Assembly: GCA_965249175.1 (NCBI GenBank)
Contig: OZ252227.1
Location: forward strand, 2,232,001 to 2,296,000
Source: CAZYFH01 sp965249175
GTDB taxonomy: Bacteria; Acidobacteriota; Vicinamibacteria; Vicinamibacterales; UBA8438
Length of the DNA: 64,000 nt
Direction of reading: 5' to 3'
The translations under genes were made by a program, and so were the position numbers. This document shows, one piece after another, positions 9,338-18,281 of the stretch. Numbering within the stretch: the first letter of the stretch is position 1; each line of letters opens with the position of its first letter. The notes beneath the pieces were generated by a model. It worked only from the letters and a program-made list of their open reading frames with translations, made no database searches and was not told where the DNA came from.

Positions 9338-10414
9338 TCACTCAATCCACCCGCCGCCGAGCACCACGTCGCCGTCGTACATCACTGCAGCCTGCCCAGG
9401 GGCGATCGCCGTCTGCGGGGCGTCGAATTGCAGCCGAAGTCGACCCCCGTCGAGCGCCCAGACACGCGCTGCCGCCTCGGGATGCCGGTGGCGGATCTGC
9501 GCCGTGACGCGGCGTCCCGGTTCCGGCGTGGGCCCGATCCAGTTCACATCGGAGGCCGTGAGTGTCGTCCGTTCCAGCGCGTCGCGGGTGCCGACCGTGA
9601 CGGTTCGTGTGTCCGCGTTGAGGCCGGTGACGTAGAGCGGGACCGAGCTGGCGAGGCCGAGGCCCTTCCGCTGGCCGACGGTGTAGCGGTGGACGCCGTC
9701 ATGGTGGCCGAGTACCTGGCCGGTCGAGTTGGCGACCGGGCCGCCCCTGAGAGTGGGGGCCCGTCGCTCGACGAACGCCGCATAGTCGCCGTCCGGGACG
9801 AAGCAAATCTCGTGGCTGTCGGGCTTGTCGGCGACGGCGATCGCCTGCGCGCGCGCGTAACGCCGCACGTCATCCTTCGATAGCGCGCCCAGCGGAAACC
9901 GCGCCCGCGCCAGCTGCGCCTGCGTCAGGGAGAAGAGGAAATAGGACTGGTCTTTCGAGCGGTCGGCGCCGCGACGGAGGATGTATGTTGTTGGCGCGTC
10001 GGCGGATTCGTCGAGACAGGCGTGATCGACGCGCGCGTAGTGACCCGTCGCGACGCAGTCCGCATCCAGACCGCGCGCCCGGTCGAGCAGGCTGCTGAAC
10101 TTCAGATCGCTATTGCAGCGGATGCAGGGAATCGGCGTGCGGGCCGCAGCGTAGTCGGCGACGAAGCGTGACACGACCCTCTCCTCGAACTGGCGTTCGA
10201 AGTTGACGATGTAGTGCGGGATGCCGAGCCGAGCCGCGACCCGACGCGCGTCATGCAAGTCGTCGAGCGTGCAGCACGAGCCGAAGCGGACATCGCCCTC
10301 GCGCTGGTCGTAGAGCTGCATCGACAACCCGACCACGTCATGCCCGTCGGACGCCAGCAGCGCGGCGGCCACCGACGAATCGACGCCGCCCGACATCGCA
10401 GCCACGATGCGCAT
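9338..10414 (-). CDS. mnmA: tRNA-specific 2-thiouridylase MnmA
   Basis: 358 residues, full length. MnmA adenylates U34 of tRNA-Lys, -Glu and -Gln and transfers persulfide sulfur to make 2-thiouridine. Seen: the PP-loop SGGVDSS at residues 8-14, the nucleophilic cysteine region TPIPCIRCNSDLKF, the ATGHYARV segment, the second catalytic cysteine in DSHEICFVPDGDY and the C-terminal barrel (GQRKGLGLASSVPLYV). It lies 75 bp downstream of the cysteine desulfurase on the same strand, so enzyme and likely sulfur donor form an operon. Confidence 0.96.
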   Translation of the reverse strand: MRIVAAMSGGVDSSVAAALLASDGHDVVGLSMQLYDQREGDVRFGSCCTLDDLHDARRVAARLGIPHYIVNFERQFEERVVSRFVADYAAARTPIPCIRCNSDLKFSSLLDRARGLDADCVATGHYARVDHACLDESADAPTTYILRRGADRSKDQSYFLFSLTQAQLARARFPLGALSKDDVRRYARAQAIAVADKPDSHEICFVPDGDYAAFVERRAPTLRGGPVANSTGQVLGHHDGVHRYTVGQRKGLGLASSVPLYVTGLNADTRTVTVGTRDALERTTLTASDVNWIGPTPEPGRRVTAQIRHRHPEAAARVWALDGGRLRLQFDAPQTAIAPGQAAVMYDGDVVLGGGWIE

Positions 10415-10489
10415 CCGAACAGCCTACTGGAGGCTCAAGTGCGGTGGCTAGCGGCGTTGGGAGGGAGACGCCTCGGGAATCGACTAACT

Positions 10490-11656
10490 TTAGGCGCGAG
10501 CTCGGGCGCCCGACCGAGCCAGCGTCCGCAGCTTCTCGACGACTGGGGGAAGGACGTCGAGCACCCGATCAATCTGGTCCTGGGTGTTGCCGAGACCCAG
10601 GCTGAAGCGAATCGAGCTCTGCGCGCGATGCGGGGTCAAGCCCATGGCTTTCAGGACATGGGACGGTTCGAGTCGACCGGAAGAGCAGGCCGACCCGGTC
10701 GAGACGGCCACGCCCTCGAGGTCGAGCGCGATGAGCAACGCCTCGGCTTCGACGCCATCGAAGCTGATGTTGGACGTCGTCGGGGCTCGTCGATCTGGCG
10801 CGCCGTTCACAGCGGTGCCCGATACACGCGCGAGCACGCCGGTCTCGAGTCGGTCGCGCAGTGAACCGATCCGCGCCCCTTCGGAGTCGAGCTGCGCGAC
10901 CGCGATGCGAGCGGCGACGCCGAGCCCGACGATCGCGGGTACGTTCTCGGTGCCAGCACGGCGGTTCCGTTCCTGACGGCCACCGGTCATCGCCGCCACT
11001 ACGCGCGAGCCCCGTCGCACCCAGAGGATCCCGACTCCCTTGGGGCCGTTGAACTTGTGGGCGGAGAGCGACAACAGATCCACCCCGAGCGCCCCCACGT
11101 CGAGCGGGAGCTTGCCGCCCGACTGCACGGCGTCGGTGTGGAACAGCGCCCCTTGCTCCTGCGTGAGTCGCGCCAGCTCCGCGATCGGCTGAATGGTGCC
11201 GATCTCGTTGTTGACGTGCATCACGGAGACGAGCGCCGTCTCGGGCGTCAGGGTATCCCGAAGCGAGTCCGGGTTGACGACACCGCTACTGTCGACCGGG
11301 AGCTCGGTCGTTGTGCACCCCTGAGCCGACAGCGCTTTCAACGTGTTCAGCACGGCCTCGTGCTCGATCGCGGAGGTAATCACATGGCGCCGGCTATCCG
11401 GCGCAGCCGCCATCGCCCCGCGAATCGCGAGGTTGTCGGATTCCGTGCCGCCGCTCGTAAAGACGATCTCCGAGGGTTCGCCGCCGACCAGCGTCGCGAC
11501 GCGAGCGCGAGCCTCGTCGAGGGCTGCTTTGGCCGTTTGCCCAAACGCGTGCACGCTCGACGCGTTCCCAAAACAGCTCAGGAGCGCGTCGCTGACCGCT
11601 TCGGCCACGGCGGGTTCGACGGGCGTCGTGGCGTTGTGATCGAGGTAGATGCGCAC
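10490..11656 (-). CDS. Cysteine desulfurase (NifS/IscS family)
   Basis: 388 residues, GTG start. PLP enzyme that takes sulfur from cysteine as a persulfide for thio-tRNA and Fe-S cluster work. Seen: YLDHNATTPVEPAV at the start, the HTDAVQ segment, the PLP lysine in SLSAHKFNGPKGVG and the persulfide cysteine in STGSACSSG. The SACSS loop and length fit the class I (IscS/NifS) group. No iscU or iscR lies beside it; its partner here is mnmA downstream, which suggests a main role in tRNA thiolation, though this is inference. Confidence 0.94.
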   Translation of the reverse strand: MRIYLDHNATTPVEPAVAEAVSDALLSCFGNASSVHAFGQTAKAALDEARARVATLVGGEPSEIVFTSGGTESDNLAIRGAMAAAPDSRRHVITSAIEHEAVLNTLKALSAQGCTTTELPVDSSGVVNPDSLRDTLTPETALVSVMHVNNEIGTIQPIAELARLTQEQGALFHTDAVQSGGKLPLDVGALGVDLLSLSAHKFNGPKGVGILWVRRGSRVVAAMTGGRQERNRRAGTENVPAIVGLGVAARIAVAQLDSEGARIGSLRDRLETGVLARVSGTAVNGAPDRRAPTTSNISFDGVEAEALLIALDLEGVAVSTGSACSSGRLEPSHVLKAMGLTPHRAQSSIRFSLGLGNTQDQIDRVLDVLPPVVEKLRTLARSGARARA

Positions 11657-11703
11657 CGTTGCGCGATCTTACCATCACCCCTAACCATCAGCAATGAAAG
11701 GAC

Positions 11704-11733
11704 TAGACAGGATCGGAAACGCTCCAATATACT
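11704..11733 (+). promoter_or_regulatory. Putative sigma-70 promoter for the bactofilin gene
   Basis: TAGACA (11704-11709), an 18-bp spacer and TATACT (11728-11733), 64 bp before the bactofilin ATG, in the gap between the divergent desulfurase and bactofilin genes. This gap is visibly richer in A/T than its surroundings. Sequence match only. Confidence 0.45.
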
Positions 11734-11797
11734 GGCTGGACGCGACAGTGGGCGACAGGGCTCACTCGGCGGCTCGCCGTCCAGAGTGGAGAATCTC

Positions 11798-12337
11798 ATG
11801 TGGAAACGGGATGAGTCAGTCCGGCCGCCGGCGGTCGCCGGTGATCGCGGCGCCAAGCCGCCGCCAGGGCCGGCACCGGCGCGACGGCCTGGAGGTGAGG
11901 CGGCGCGCTCGATTGAGAGGGATGTCGTAAATATCGGTAAGTCGGTCGTCATCAAGGGCGAGTTGAACGGCAGCGAGGACCTGACGATCGAAGGCCAGGT
12001 CGATGGCAAGATCGAGCTCCGGCAGCACGTTCTCACGATCGGTCCGAACGGCAAGATCAATGCCGAAGTGTTCGCAAAGTCGGTCATCGTCCTCGGGGAG
12101 GTCACCGGCAACATCACGTCCACCGACAAGGTCAATATTCGAGAAAACGGTTCGGTCGACGGCGACATCACGGCACCGCGCGTAGCCATCGCCGAGGGTG
12201 CTCACTTTCGGGGCAGCATCGACATGCAGCGCTCGAAGGCCACTGCTGCTCAGGCGCCGAAATCGGCGGCGAGCGGTGGCCCCCCGGCGCAGCGGTCCCC
12301 CGAGCCCGCGGCGGCCGGAGCCGGAGCGACTCGCTAG
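11798..12337 (+). CDS. Bactofilin family cytoskeletal protein
   Basis: 179 residues. A proline-rich, disordered N-terminus (about 1-45) is followed by the DUF583 right-handed beta-helix: IGKSVVIKGELNGSEDLTI, then regularly spaced VDGKIEL, IGPNGKI, VIVLGEVTGNI and GSVDGDITAPRVAI. An alanine/proline-rich tail closes it. Bactofilins polymerise without nucleotide at the membrane and organise cell-wall or polarity functions. The ATG at 11798 was preferred over an upstream open frame because the family begins shortly before the beta-helix and a promoter-like site precedes it. Confidence 0.9.
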   Translation: MWKRDESVRPPAVAGDRGAKPPPGPAPARRPGGEAARSIERDVVNIGKSVVIKGELNGSEDLTIEGQVDGKIELRQHVLTIGPNGKINAEVFAKSVIVLGEVTGNITSTDKVNIRENGSVDGDITAPRVAIAEGAHFRGSIDMQRSKATAAQAPKSAASGGPPAQRSPEPAAAGAGATR

Positions 12338-12445
12338 CGGCACACAGCCGGCGGCACCCCACACGGCCGCGTCGATGGCCAGCCTGCGCGGTTGCGGGCG
12401 GGGCACTGGTTCGAGCCACGTGCGGAGCAGACTCCGTGAGACGAC

Positions 12446-13129
12446 GTGCCGGACGAGGGAAGGGTGCAAGGTATCAGGGATCTGATCTCTCGCTTCGGAG
12501 GGCGTGGCAGAGCGCTGGGCGCAACGTCTGCCGGCGTGGTCGAAGATGGCAGGGACGGCGTGTTTCCGACGCGGGCGCTGGCGAGCTTTCTGGACTCGTT
12601 GCGCGATCGAGACGCGACCGTCGTGCTCGACCTCGGGGCGGTCGTAGGCGCAAATGTGACGTTTCTCGGCGAGCAGCTCGGTTGCAAATTGCTCGTGGAG
12701 GATCTGTTCGTCGACCTCGAGCGGTCGACCGAGACAAGTGACCGCGGCGACGATCCCGCAGAGGTTCGCCGCCCGAGGCTGGCTCAGGAGGATGCGACCG
12801 TCGATGGCGTGCTGTGCTGGGATGTGCTCGAACAGGTGGGCGTCGCGTGGGGGCAGGCTCTTGCCGATGAGTTGACGCGGATCTTGCGGCCAGGCGGCGC
12901 GCTGCTGGTCACGTTCAACACCGAGAGACGCCTCGCGAGGGGTCACACGAAATACGAAATCGTCGACCGCACGACGCTTCGGCATCGGTTCTGCGCCGGC
13001 TCCCGCGGCCAGGATCGCGTGCTGCAGAGTCGCGAGGTGACTCGGATGTTCAAGGGGTTGACGAGTGCCGATTCGTTCCTGCTGACGCATCGCATGCGCG
13101 AGATGCTGTTTCGTAGGGCCGGGCACTAA
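12446..13129 (+). CDS. Class I SAM-dependent methyltransferase-like protein
   Basis: 227 residues, GTG start. VVLDLGAVVGANVTFLGEQL fits the SAM-binding motif I region, although the usual GxGxG is altered to GAVVGAN. A DGVLCWDVLEQV strand (motif II/III) and LTRILRPGGALLV (motif IV) follow. The order and spacing suit a Rossmann-fold methyltransferase; the substrate is unknown and the altered loop leaves open that it is not catalytic. It is 17 bp upstream of the SAM hydrolase gene, same strand, so the two are probably co-transcribed. Confidence 0.65.
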   Translation: MPDEGRVQGIRDLISRFGGRGRALGATSAGVVEDGRDGVFPTRALASFLDSLRDRDATVVLDLGAVVGANVTFLGEQLGCKLLVEDLFVDLERSTETSDRGDDPAEVRRPRLAQEDATVDGVLCWDVLEQVGVAWGQALADELTRILRPGGALLVTFNTERRLARGHTKYEIVDRTTLRHRFCAGSRGQDRVLQSREVTRMFKGLTSADSFLLTHRMREMLFRRAGH

Positions 13130-13146
13130 GGAGCAGAACAGACACT

Positions 13147-13938
13147 ATGGCGCGTCCAGTCGTCGCACTGCTGAGCGACTTCGGCACACGAGATCACTAT
13201 GCGGGCGCGATGAGGGGTGTCGTCTTGGGCATCTGTCCCGAAGCGACCCTCGTCGACATTTCACACGATGTGCCGGCCCACGACATCCTGACCGCTGGCC
13301 TCGAGCTGGCGGCGTCGTATCGGTTCTTTCCCCACGGCACCGTGTTCCTGGTGGTGGTCGATCCGGGAGTCGGATCCGCGCGGCGGGGGCTGGCGGCGGA
13401 CATCGGCGAGTACCGCTTTGTCGCTCCAGACAACGGCGTGCTCACGTCGGTCTTTCAGGGGATGCCGCCCAAACGGGTCGTCGAGCTCACCGAGCGCCGA
13501 TACGCACGGCCGACGGTGAGCCGCACGTTCGAGGGGCGTGATCGGTTCGCGCCCGCCGCGGCATGGGTGGCGAAGGGGATTCAGCTATCGGCACTCGGGC
13601 GCCCGGTCACCGACTACCGCACGCTGGAGATCCCGGTGGCCTCATCCGAGGACGGGCGCATCGCGGGCGAGGTGCTGCGGGTGGATCGCTTTGGCAACCT
13701 GGTGACGAATATCGATCGCCGCGCGTTCGAGCGTCTCGCCCAGACCGGGACGATCCAGATCGCCGCCGGCGCACATGACATCGGGCGGCTCGTGGAAACC
13801 TACGCGGACATCGGAGGCGACGAGGTGTGCGCGCTGTTCGGCAGCACGGACCACCTCGAGTTCGCGGCGAACTCGACGAGTGCGGCCGAGCAACTCGGGC
13901 TGGACCGCGGCGCCGCGGTCACGGTCAGCCGCGGCTGA
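13147..13938 (+). CDS. S-adenosyl-L-methionine hydrolase (SAM hydroxide adenosyltransferase)
   Basis: 263 residues, full length for the DUF62/SAM hydrolase family, which splits SAM with water into adenosine and methionine and is related to the fluorinase and chlorinase. Seen: LLSDFGTRDHYAGAMRG at the N-terminus with the conserved Asp, VDISHDVPAHDI, VVVDPGVGSARR and a C-terminal half with VDRFGNLVTNID. Preceded by a good ribosome site (AAGGAG, 13129-13134). Follows the methyltransferase-like gene and could help control SAM levels. Confidence 0.9.
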   Translation: MARPVVALLSDFGTRDHYAGAMRGVVLGICPEATLVDISHDVPAHDILTAGLELAASYRFFPHGTVFLVVVDPGVGSARRGLAADIGEYRFVAPDNGVLTSVFQGMPPKRVVELTERRYARPTVSRTFEGRDRFAPAAAWVAKGIQLSALGRPVTDYRTLEIPVASSEDGRIAGEVLRVDRFGNLVTNIDRRAFERLAQTGTIQIAAGAHDIGRLVETYADIGGDEVCALFGSTDHLEFAANSTSAAEQLGLDRGAAVTVSRG

Positions 13939-13971
13939 GCCGCATCGGGCTGCCAAAGGAGTCTGCCTTAC

Positions 13972-15186
13972 ATGTTCGATCTCGAACTGTCGGACGAACA
14001 CCGATTGCTGGAACGATCCGTGCGCGAGTGGGGCGCGCGCGAGGTTGCGCCCCGCATCCGCGAACTCGATCGCGAGCATCGCTTCGATCCGGACATCCTG
14101 ACGCAGATGGCCGCGCTTGGTCTGCTCGGGGTCTGCGTTCCGACCGAATACGGCGGCGCCGGAATGGACTACCTGAGCCTGGGGTTGGCCTGTGAAGAGG
14201 CTGAATACGTGGACACGTCGCTCCGCGTCATCCTGTCCGTGCACGTGGGGCTGAACTGCCTGAGCCTCTTGACGTGGGGCACGGAAGAACAGAAACAGCG
14301 CTACCTCGTGCCTCAGGCGCAGGGACGCAGGATTGCCACCTACGGGCTCACAGAGCCGGGGGCCGGCAGCGACGTGCGCGGTATCCAAACGGTCGCCATC
14401 AAACACGGCGATCGATACGTCCTCAGTGGCGAGAAGATGTGGATCTCGCTCGCGGACGTGGCCGACCACTTTCTCGTCTTCGCCTACAGCGATCTGGAAA
14501 AGAAGCGCAATCGGGACGTGTCGGGTATCAGCGCCTTCATGGTCGAGCGTGCCTTTAAGGGGTTCTCGAGCGGAACCCTGACCGAGAAGTGGGGCATCCT
14601 CGCGGGGAACACCGGGTATTTCAAGATGGACGAGGTCGAAGTGCCCGAGAGTAACCTGGTCGGGCAGGAGGGCGAGGGCTTCAAGATCGCGATGCTCGCG
14701 CTCGATCAAGGGCGCCTGACCGTCGCGGCCGGCGCGACCGGGCTGATTCGGGCGTGCCGCGATGCGAGTGCCGCGTATGCGCAGGAGCGCAAGACGTTTG
14801 GCGTGGAGATCGGCCGCCACCAGCTCATCAAGGAAATGATCGCCCAGATGGAGTCGGACTATCAGGCCGGCCGTCTGCTATGGCAGCGCTCCGCCTGGCT
14901 GAAAAACCGCGGTCAGCGAAACACGCGCGAAACCGGGCTGGCCAAGTGGTTCTCGACGGTCGCGTCGGAACGCGCGGCGGGCGACGCGGTGCAGATCCAC
15001 GGGGCCAACGGATACTCCGACGAGTATCCCGTCGGACGTTTCTACCGGAACTGCAAGGGCGCCGTCATCTACGAGGGGACGCGAGAGATTCACAAGCTTA
15101 TGCAGGCTGACTACGTGCTCGGCTATCGAGTCGACAAACCGACGCGGTGCGCGTTGCCCGCGTATCGAGAGGCCGTACAGGCATGA
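13972..15186 (+). CDS. Acyl-CoA dehydrogenase
   Basis: 404 residues. FAD-dependent alpha,beta-dehydrogenation of acyl-CoA thioesters. Seen: the signature YGLTEPGAGSDVRGIQT, the MWISLADVADHFLVFA strand, the C-terminal helical domain and a catalytic glutamate candidate in VIYEGTREIHKLMQADYVLG. Chain-length specificity cannot be read. Its TGA overlaps the ATG of glpX (ATGA at 15183-15186), so the two are translationally coupled. Confidence 0.92.
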   Translation: MFDLELSDEHRLLERSVREWGAREVAPRIRELDREHRFDPDILTQMAALGLLGVCVPTEYGGAGMDYLSLGLACEEAEYVDTSLRVILSVHVGLNCLSLLTWGTEEQKQRYLVPQAQGRRIATYGLTEPGAGSDVRGIQTVAIKHGDRYVLSGEKMWISLADVADHFLVFAYSDLEKKRNRDVSGISAFMVERAFKGFSSGTLTEKWGILAGNTGYFKMDEVEVPESNLVGQEGEGFKIAMLALDQGRLTVAAGATGLIRACRDASAAYAQERKTFGVEIGRHQLIKEMIAQMESDYQAGRLLWQRSAWLKNRGQRNTRETGLAKWFSTVASERAAGDAVQIHGANGYSDEYPVGRFYRNCKGAVIYEGTREIHKLMQADYVLGYRVDKPTRCALPAYREAVQA

Positions 15187-16181
15187 CGACGACGTCTCCT
15201 AGCGCCGACCTGTCGCTGGCGTTCCTCGACGTGGTCGAACAGGCCGCGATCGCGTGCGCTCGCACAATGGGTCGCGGGGATCGCCATCAGTCCGATCACG
15301 TCGCGGTGGAGGCCATGCGCGCGCGGCTCGACCATGTGCCGATCGATGGCCGGGTGGTGATTGGTGAGGGCGAGCGCGACAAGGCACCGATGTTGTTCAT
15401 CGGCGAGCGCGTTGGTCAAGCTGCCGCCGGTGTGGACGGTTTGCCAGAGATCGACATCGCCGTCGACCCGCTTGAAGGAACCAACCTGTGCGCGACCGGG
15501 GCGCCCCGCGCGATCGCGGTACTGGCTGCCGCAGAGCGTGGCGGTCTGCTCCACGCGCCCGACCTCTACATGGAGAAGCTCGTCGTGGGCCCGAGGGCCA
15601 AAGGGGCGGTGAGTCTCGACGCGTCGGTTGCCGACAACCTCAAGGGCATCGCGGCGTGCCTGGATCGGGCGGTGTCGGATCTCGTCGTCGTCGTGCTCGA
15701 GCGCGAGCGACACGCCCAGCTCATTGCCGACATTCGGGCCGCCGGGGCGAGGATTCGCCTGATCGGCGACGGCGATCTGACCGCCGCCATTGGTGCGGCC
15801 GTTGCCGGCAACGGGACGCACGCGGTCATGGGGAGCGGCGGGGCGCCAGAGGGCGTGCTCACCGCCGCCGCGATGCGGTGTCTGGGCGGTGAGATCTTCG
15901 GCCGATTGGTCATCGATACCCCGGAGAAAGAAGAGCGGGTGCGCTCGATGGGCATCACGGACCTGACGAAGACCTACACCTCTGCTGATCTCGCATCGGG
16001 CGAGCAGATCATCTTCGCGGCCACCGGGGTGACGGAAGGCGCGTTGATGAAAGGAGTCCGCTTCTTTGGCGAAGGCTGCCGCACGAGCTCCGTCGTGATG
16101 CGTACCCGGCCGCATCGCGTGCAGTTCATCGAGACCATCCACGTACGGGAGCGCGCCAGCGCGGCGGAGTTGCGGTTCTGA
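15183..16181 (+). CDS. glpX: Fructose-1,6-bisphosphatase class II
   Basis: 332 residues from the ATG at 15183, chosen because it overlaps the upstream stop and the family begins near this point. Metal-dependent phosphatase of gluconeogenesis. Seen: GDRHQSDHVAVEAMR, the metal site GRVVIGEGERDKAPMLFIG, AVDPLEGTNLCATG and VMGSGGAPEGVLTAAAMRCL. The product acts in the cytoplasm on fructose-1,6-bisphosphate (some homologues also on sedoheptulose bisphosphate). The first metallopeptidase-like gene starts 17 bp downstream. Confidence 0.95.
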   Translation: MTTTSPSADLSLAFLDVVEQAAIACARTMGRGDRHQSDHVAVEAMRARLDHVPIDGRVVIGEGERDKAPMLFIGERVGQAAAGVDGLPEIDIAVDPLEGTNLCATGAPRAIAVLAAAERGGLLHAPDLYMEKLVVGPRAKGAVSLDASVADNLKGIAACLDRAVSDLVVVVLERERHAQLIADIRAAGARIRLIGDGDLTAAIGAAVAGNGTHAVMGSGGAPEGVLTAAAMRCLGGEIFGRLVIDTPEKEERVRSMGITDLTKTYTSADLASGEQIIFAATGVTEGALMKGVRFFGEGCRTSSVVMRTRPHRVQFIETIHVRERASAAELRF

Positions 16182-16198
16182 ATCTCCGACGACACCGC

Positions 16199-18148
16199 AT
16201 GCAGCACGTGCAGGCGCGTCCGGCGCTGTGCGACCTGACCCCAGGTCTCGCGATCGTGCTCCTGCTCGTGGTGGCCAGTCTCGGTCAGGACGCCGGCGCC
16301 GCGCGCGCCGTGACCCCGCCCACCTGGAGCACGCGCGGTGCCGCGCCGGGGTCGAGCGAGCCCGCGGTCTCGTGCGCGACCGACCTCGCTGCCGGCCTCG
16401 GAGCAGCGGAAGGCCCCCTCGAGCCGCTCACCGAGGGACAGCCCCTCTGGTTCGACCAGAACCCACGGCTGCTCCGGGCCGACCACACGGGCGGGCTCTC
16501 GTTCGACAGCTTCCTCGTCGTCGGCGATGTCTCGACCGTCACGTTCGATCGCTTCGATCGATCCGCCGCCGGTTTCGTGAGCCGAGAAACGTGGATCCGG
16601 ACGGGGACGACGTCGATCGCGGGCCGTGTGGTCAGCGTCTTCAACCCGTCGTGGGATCACGCCACCGTGCGTGAGACGGTCCGGCGGTTTCGACGCGGCG
16701 TCGACAAGCCGGTCGTCCACTTTGGGACGTTCATCGCGCCGGGCGGGCGGTCGCATGACATCCGGCTTAACGTCGGTCTGCTGAATATGCCCGAATCGAC
16801 CGTGACCCGGATCGATGACAGCGTCCAGTTCGCGAGCCATGTCGTCAACCTCGTGATTCCGACGTTCGGCGACGACCGGATTGCGAAAGGCCATACCGCC
16901 GTCGACTTCGAAGACGCCACCGCGCGGTTCTATGCCCACTTCCAGGACGCATACGACAGCATCGCGTTCGTGACACGGCAAACGCAGGTGGGTGTCGCCG
17001 ACGGCTTTCATCGCAACGTCGGAAACCCGGTCTCGGGGCTCGGTGCGCTGCAGGTGTTCGACGACTCGGCACGCTACGGCAGCGGAGGGGTGTTGCGCTC
17101 AGTGGAGCTGTACCCGGGCGCGTCGTTCGGGACGCACGCGACATCACACCATCAGATCGGCCACCAATGGGTCGACTACTGGGATTGGTCGGCGCTGGCG
17201 GGCAGTGCCGCGTCGCTGCGCGCGGAGCACACGCCGCTCCTGACACCCGGTGCGGCCTACACGGGTGCCGTGCTCCAGGCGACACGCCGTGTGTCCCCCG
17301 CCGAGGGGACCCCGGGCGTCGATGCGTCGTTCGCGGTGGAGCGATCGGGCGGGGGCGTGATCGCGCACGCGACCACCCGCTATCGGATGGGGCTCGTCGG
17401 CCTTGCGGCGGTGCCGGAGCTCGGCGTGTTCGCCGATCAGCGGCAGCTCGACGGGACGGATCCGGCACGACCGGAGGCGTCAGGCGAACCGGATCCAGGA
17501 ACGGTCGTCAGGGGCGGCTCGGACGCCGTGCACATCAACGACATCATAGCGCTGCACGGTCCGCGCGGCGGTCCGGTGGAAACTCGGTGGCGGCGGGCGA
17601 CGGTCGTCGTATCCAGGGGCGCGCTTCTCTCGAAGGCCGAGATGGACTACTGGAACTTCCTGTCTGCGCGGCACGCGCGCACCAGCGGCACGACGTCGTG
17701 GACGGGCCTGCCGTCGTTCTTCGAGGCCACGGGCGGGCGGGTTCCCCTGGAGACCGTGATTCACCCCGTCGCGCAGGCGTCACTCGCCGACGACGGACCA
17801 CCGTCGGTGTCGAGCCTGCCGATCGACCCCGGAGAGTTCCCGGGCGTGCGGCTGTCCGCCGCGGTGCCGGCGGTGGTGCCGGTTGGTCAGCAGGTCACCA
17901 CCGCCGGGACGATCACGGCCGAGGAGCTTCGCGACGCCGCGATTGCCTGCGCGCGATGGCAGCGATACGGGAGCCCGGACCTCAACGAGATCTTTGTCTG
18001 TGCGTCGACGACGGCCGAGCAATTCTCGCTCCCGGTGCGATTCAGCCGGGCGCAGGCGGGGCGCTACACGCTGGAAATCTACCTCTTCGCGGAATCCGGG
18101 TCCTCCGAGCCGCCGCTGGCGTGGGTGTCGGGCCTCGAGGTTCGCTAG
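16199..18148 (+). CDS. Secreted metallopeptidase-like protein, paralogue 1 (HQxxH)
   Basis: 649 residues. The N-terminus has a hydrophobic stretch (LAIVLLLVVASLG) typical of a signal peptide. It shares its whole layout with the two paralogues downstream: an LRADHTGGLSFDSFLVVGD region, FHRNVGNPVSGLG, an SARYGSGGVLRSVELYPG strand, a histidine motif, H-T-P-L-L-T-P-G about 40 residues later, YRMGLVGL, and a C-terminal beta-rich domain (about 560-649). The motif here reads HQIGH near 17,150, whereas the paralogues have HExxH, so the glutamate needed for zinc-peptidase catalysis is replaced by glutamine. Probably non-catalytic. I do not recognise a named family. Confidence 0.7.
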   Translation: MQHVQARPALCDLTPGLAIVLLLVVASLGQDAGAARAVTPPTWSTRGAAPGSSEPAVSCATDLAAGLGAAEGPLEPLTEGQPLWFDQNPRLLRADHTGGLSFDSFLVVGDVSTVTFDRFDRSAAGFVSRETWIRTGTTSIAGRVVSVFNPSWDHATVRETVRRFRRGVDKPVVHFGTFIAPGGRSHDIRLNVGLLNMPESTVTRIDDSVQFASHVVNLVIPTFGDDRIAKGHTAVDFEDATARFYAHFQDAYDSIAFVTRQTQVGVADGFHRNVGNPVSGLGALQVFDDSARYGSGGVLRSVELYPGASFGTHATSHHQIGHQWVDYWDWSALAGSAASLRAEHTPLLTPGAAYTGAVLQATRRVSPAEGTPGVDASFAVERSGGGVIAHATTRYRMGLVGLAAVPELGVFADQRQLDGTDPARPEASGEPDPGTVVRGGSDAVHINDIIALHGPRGGPVETRWRRATVVVSRGALLSKAEMDYWNFLSARHARTSGTTSWTGLPSFFEATGGRVPLETVIHPVAQASLADDGPPSVSSLPIDPGEFPGVRLSAAVPAVVPVGQQVTTAGTITAEELRDAAIACARWQRYGSPDLNEIFVCASTTAEQFSLPVRFSRAQAGRYTLEIYLFAESGSSEPPLAWVSGLEVR

Positions 18149-18241
18149 CGCACGATCTCGAGGACCCGCGACAGCATTGTGATCGCAACGAGCGTGCACT
18201 CGTGGACCAACGCGTGCCTGCCGCGCGGCGGTTGGCACGTT

Positions 18242-18256
18242 TTGATCAGATAGACT
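18242..18256 (+). promoter_or_regulatory. Shared upstream motif, paralogue 2
   Basis: TTGAT-CAGATAGACT, 26 bp before the GTG-start region of paralogue 2. A near-identical TTGAGTCAGATAGACT occurs upstream of paralogue 3 (21007-21022). TAGACT could be a -10 box; no good -35 is visible. Confidence 0.3.
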
Positions 18257-18281
18257 GGGGATTGGCTCGTGATCAAGGGGT

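Noticed and set aside
11057..11797. N-terminal extension of the bactofilin
   Set aside because: The extension is antisense to the cysteine desulfurase gene; the ATG at 11798 fits the family and the promoter-like site.
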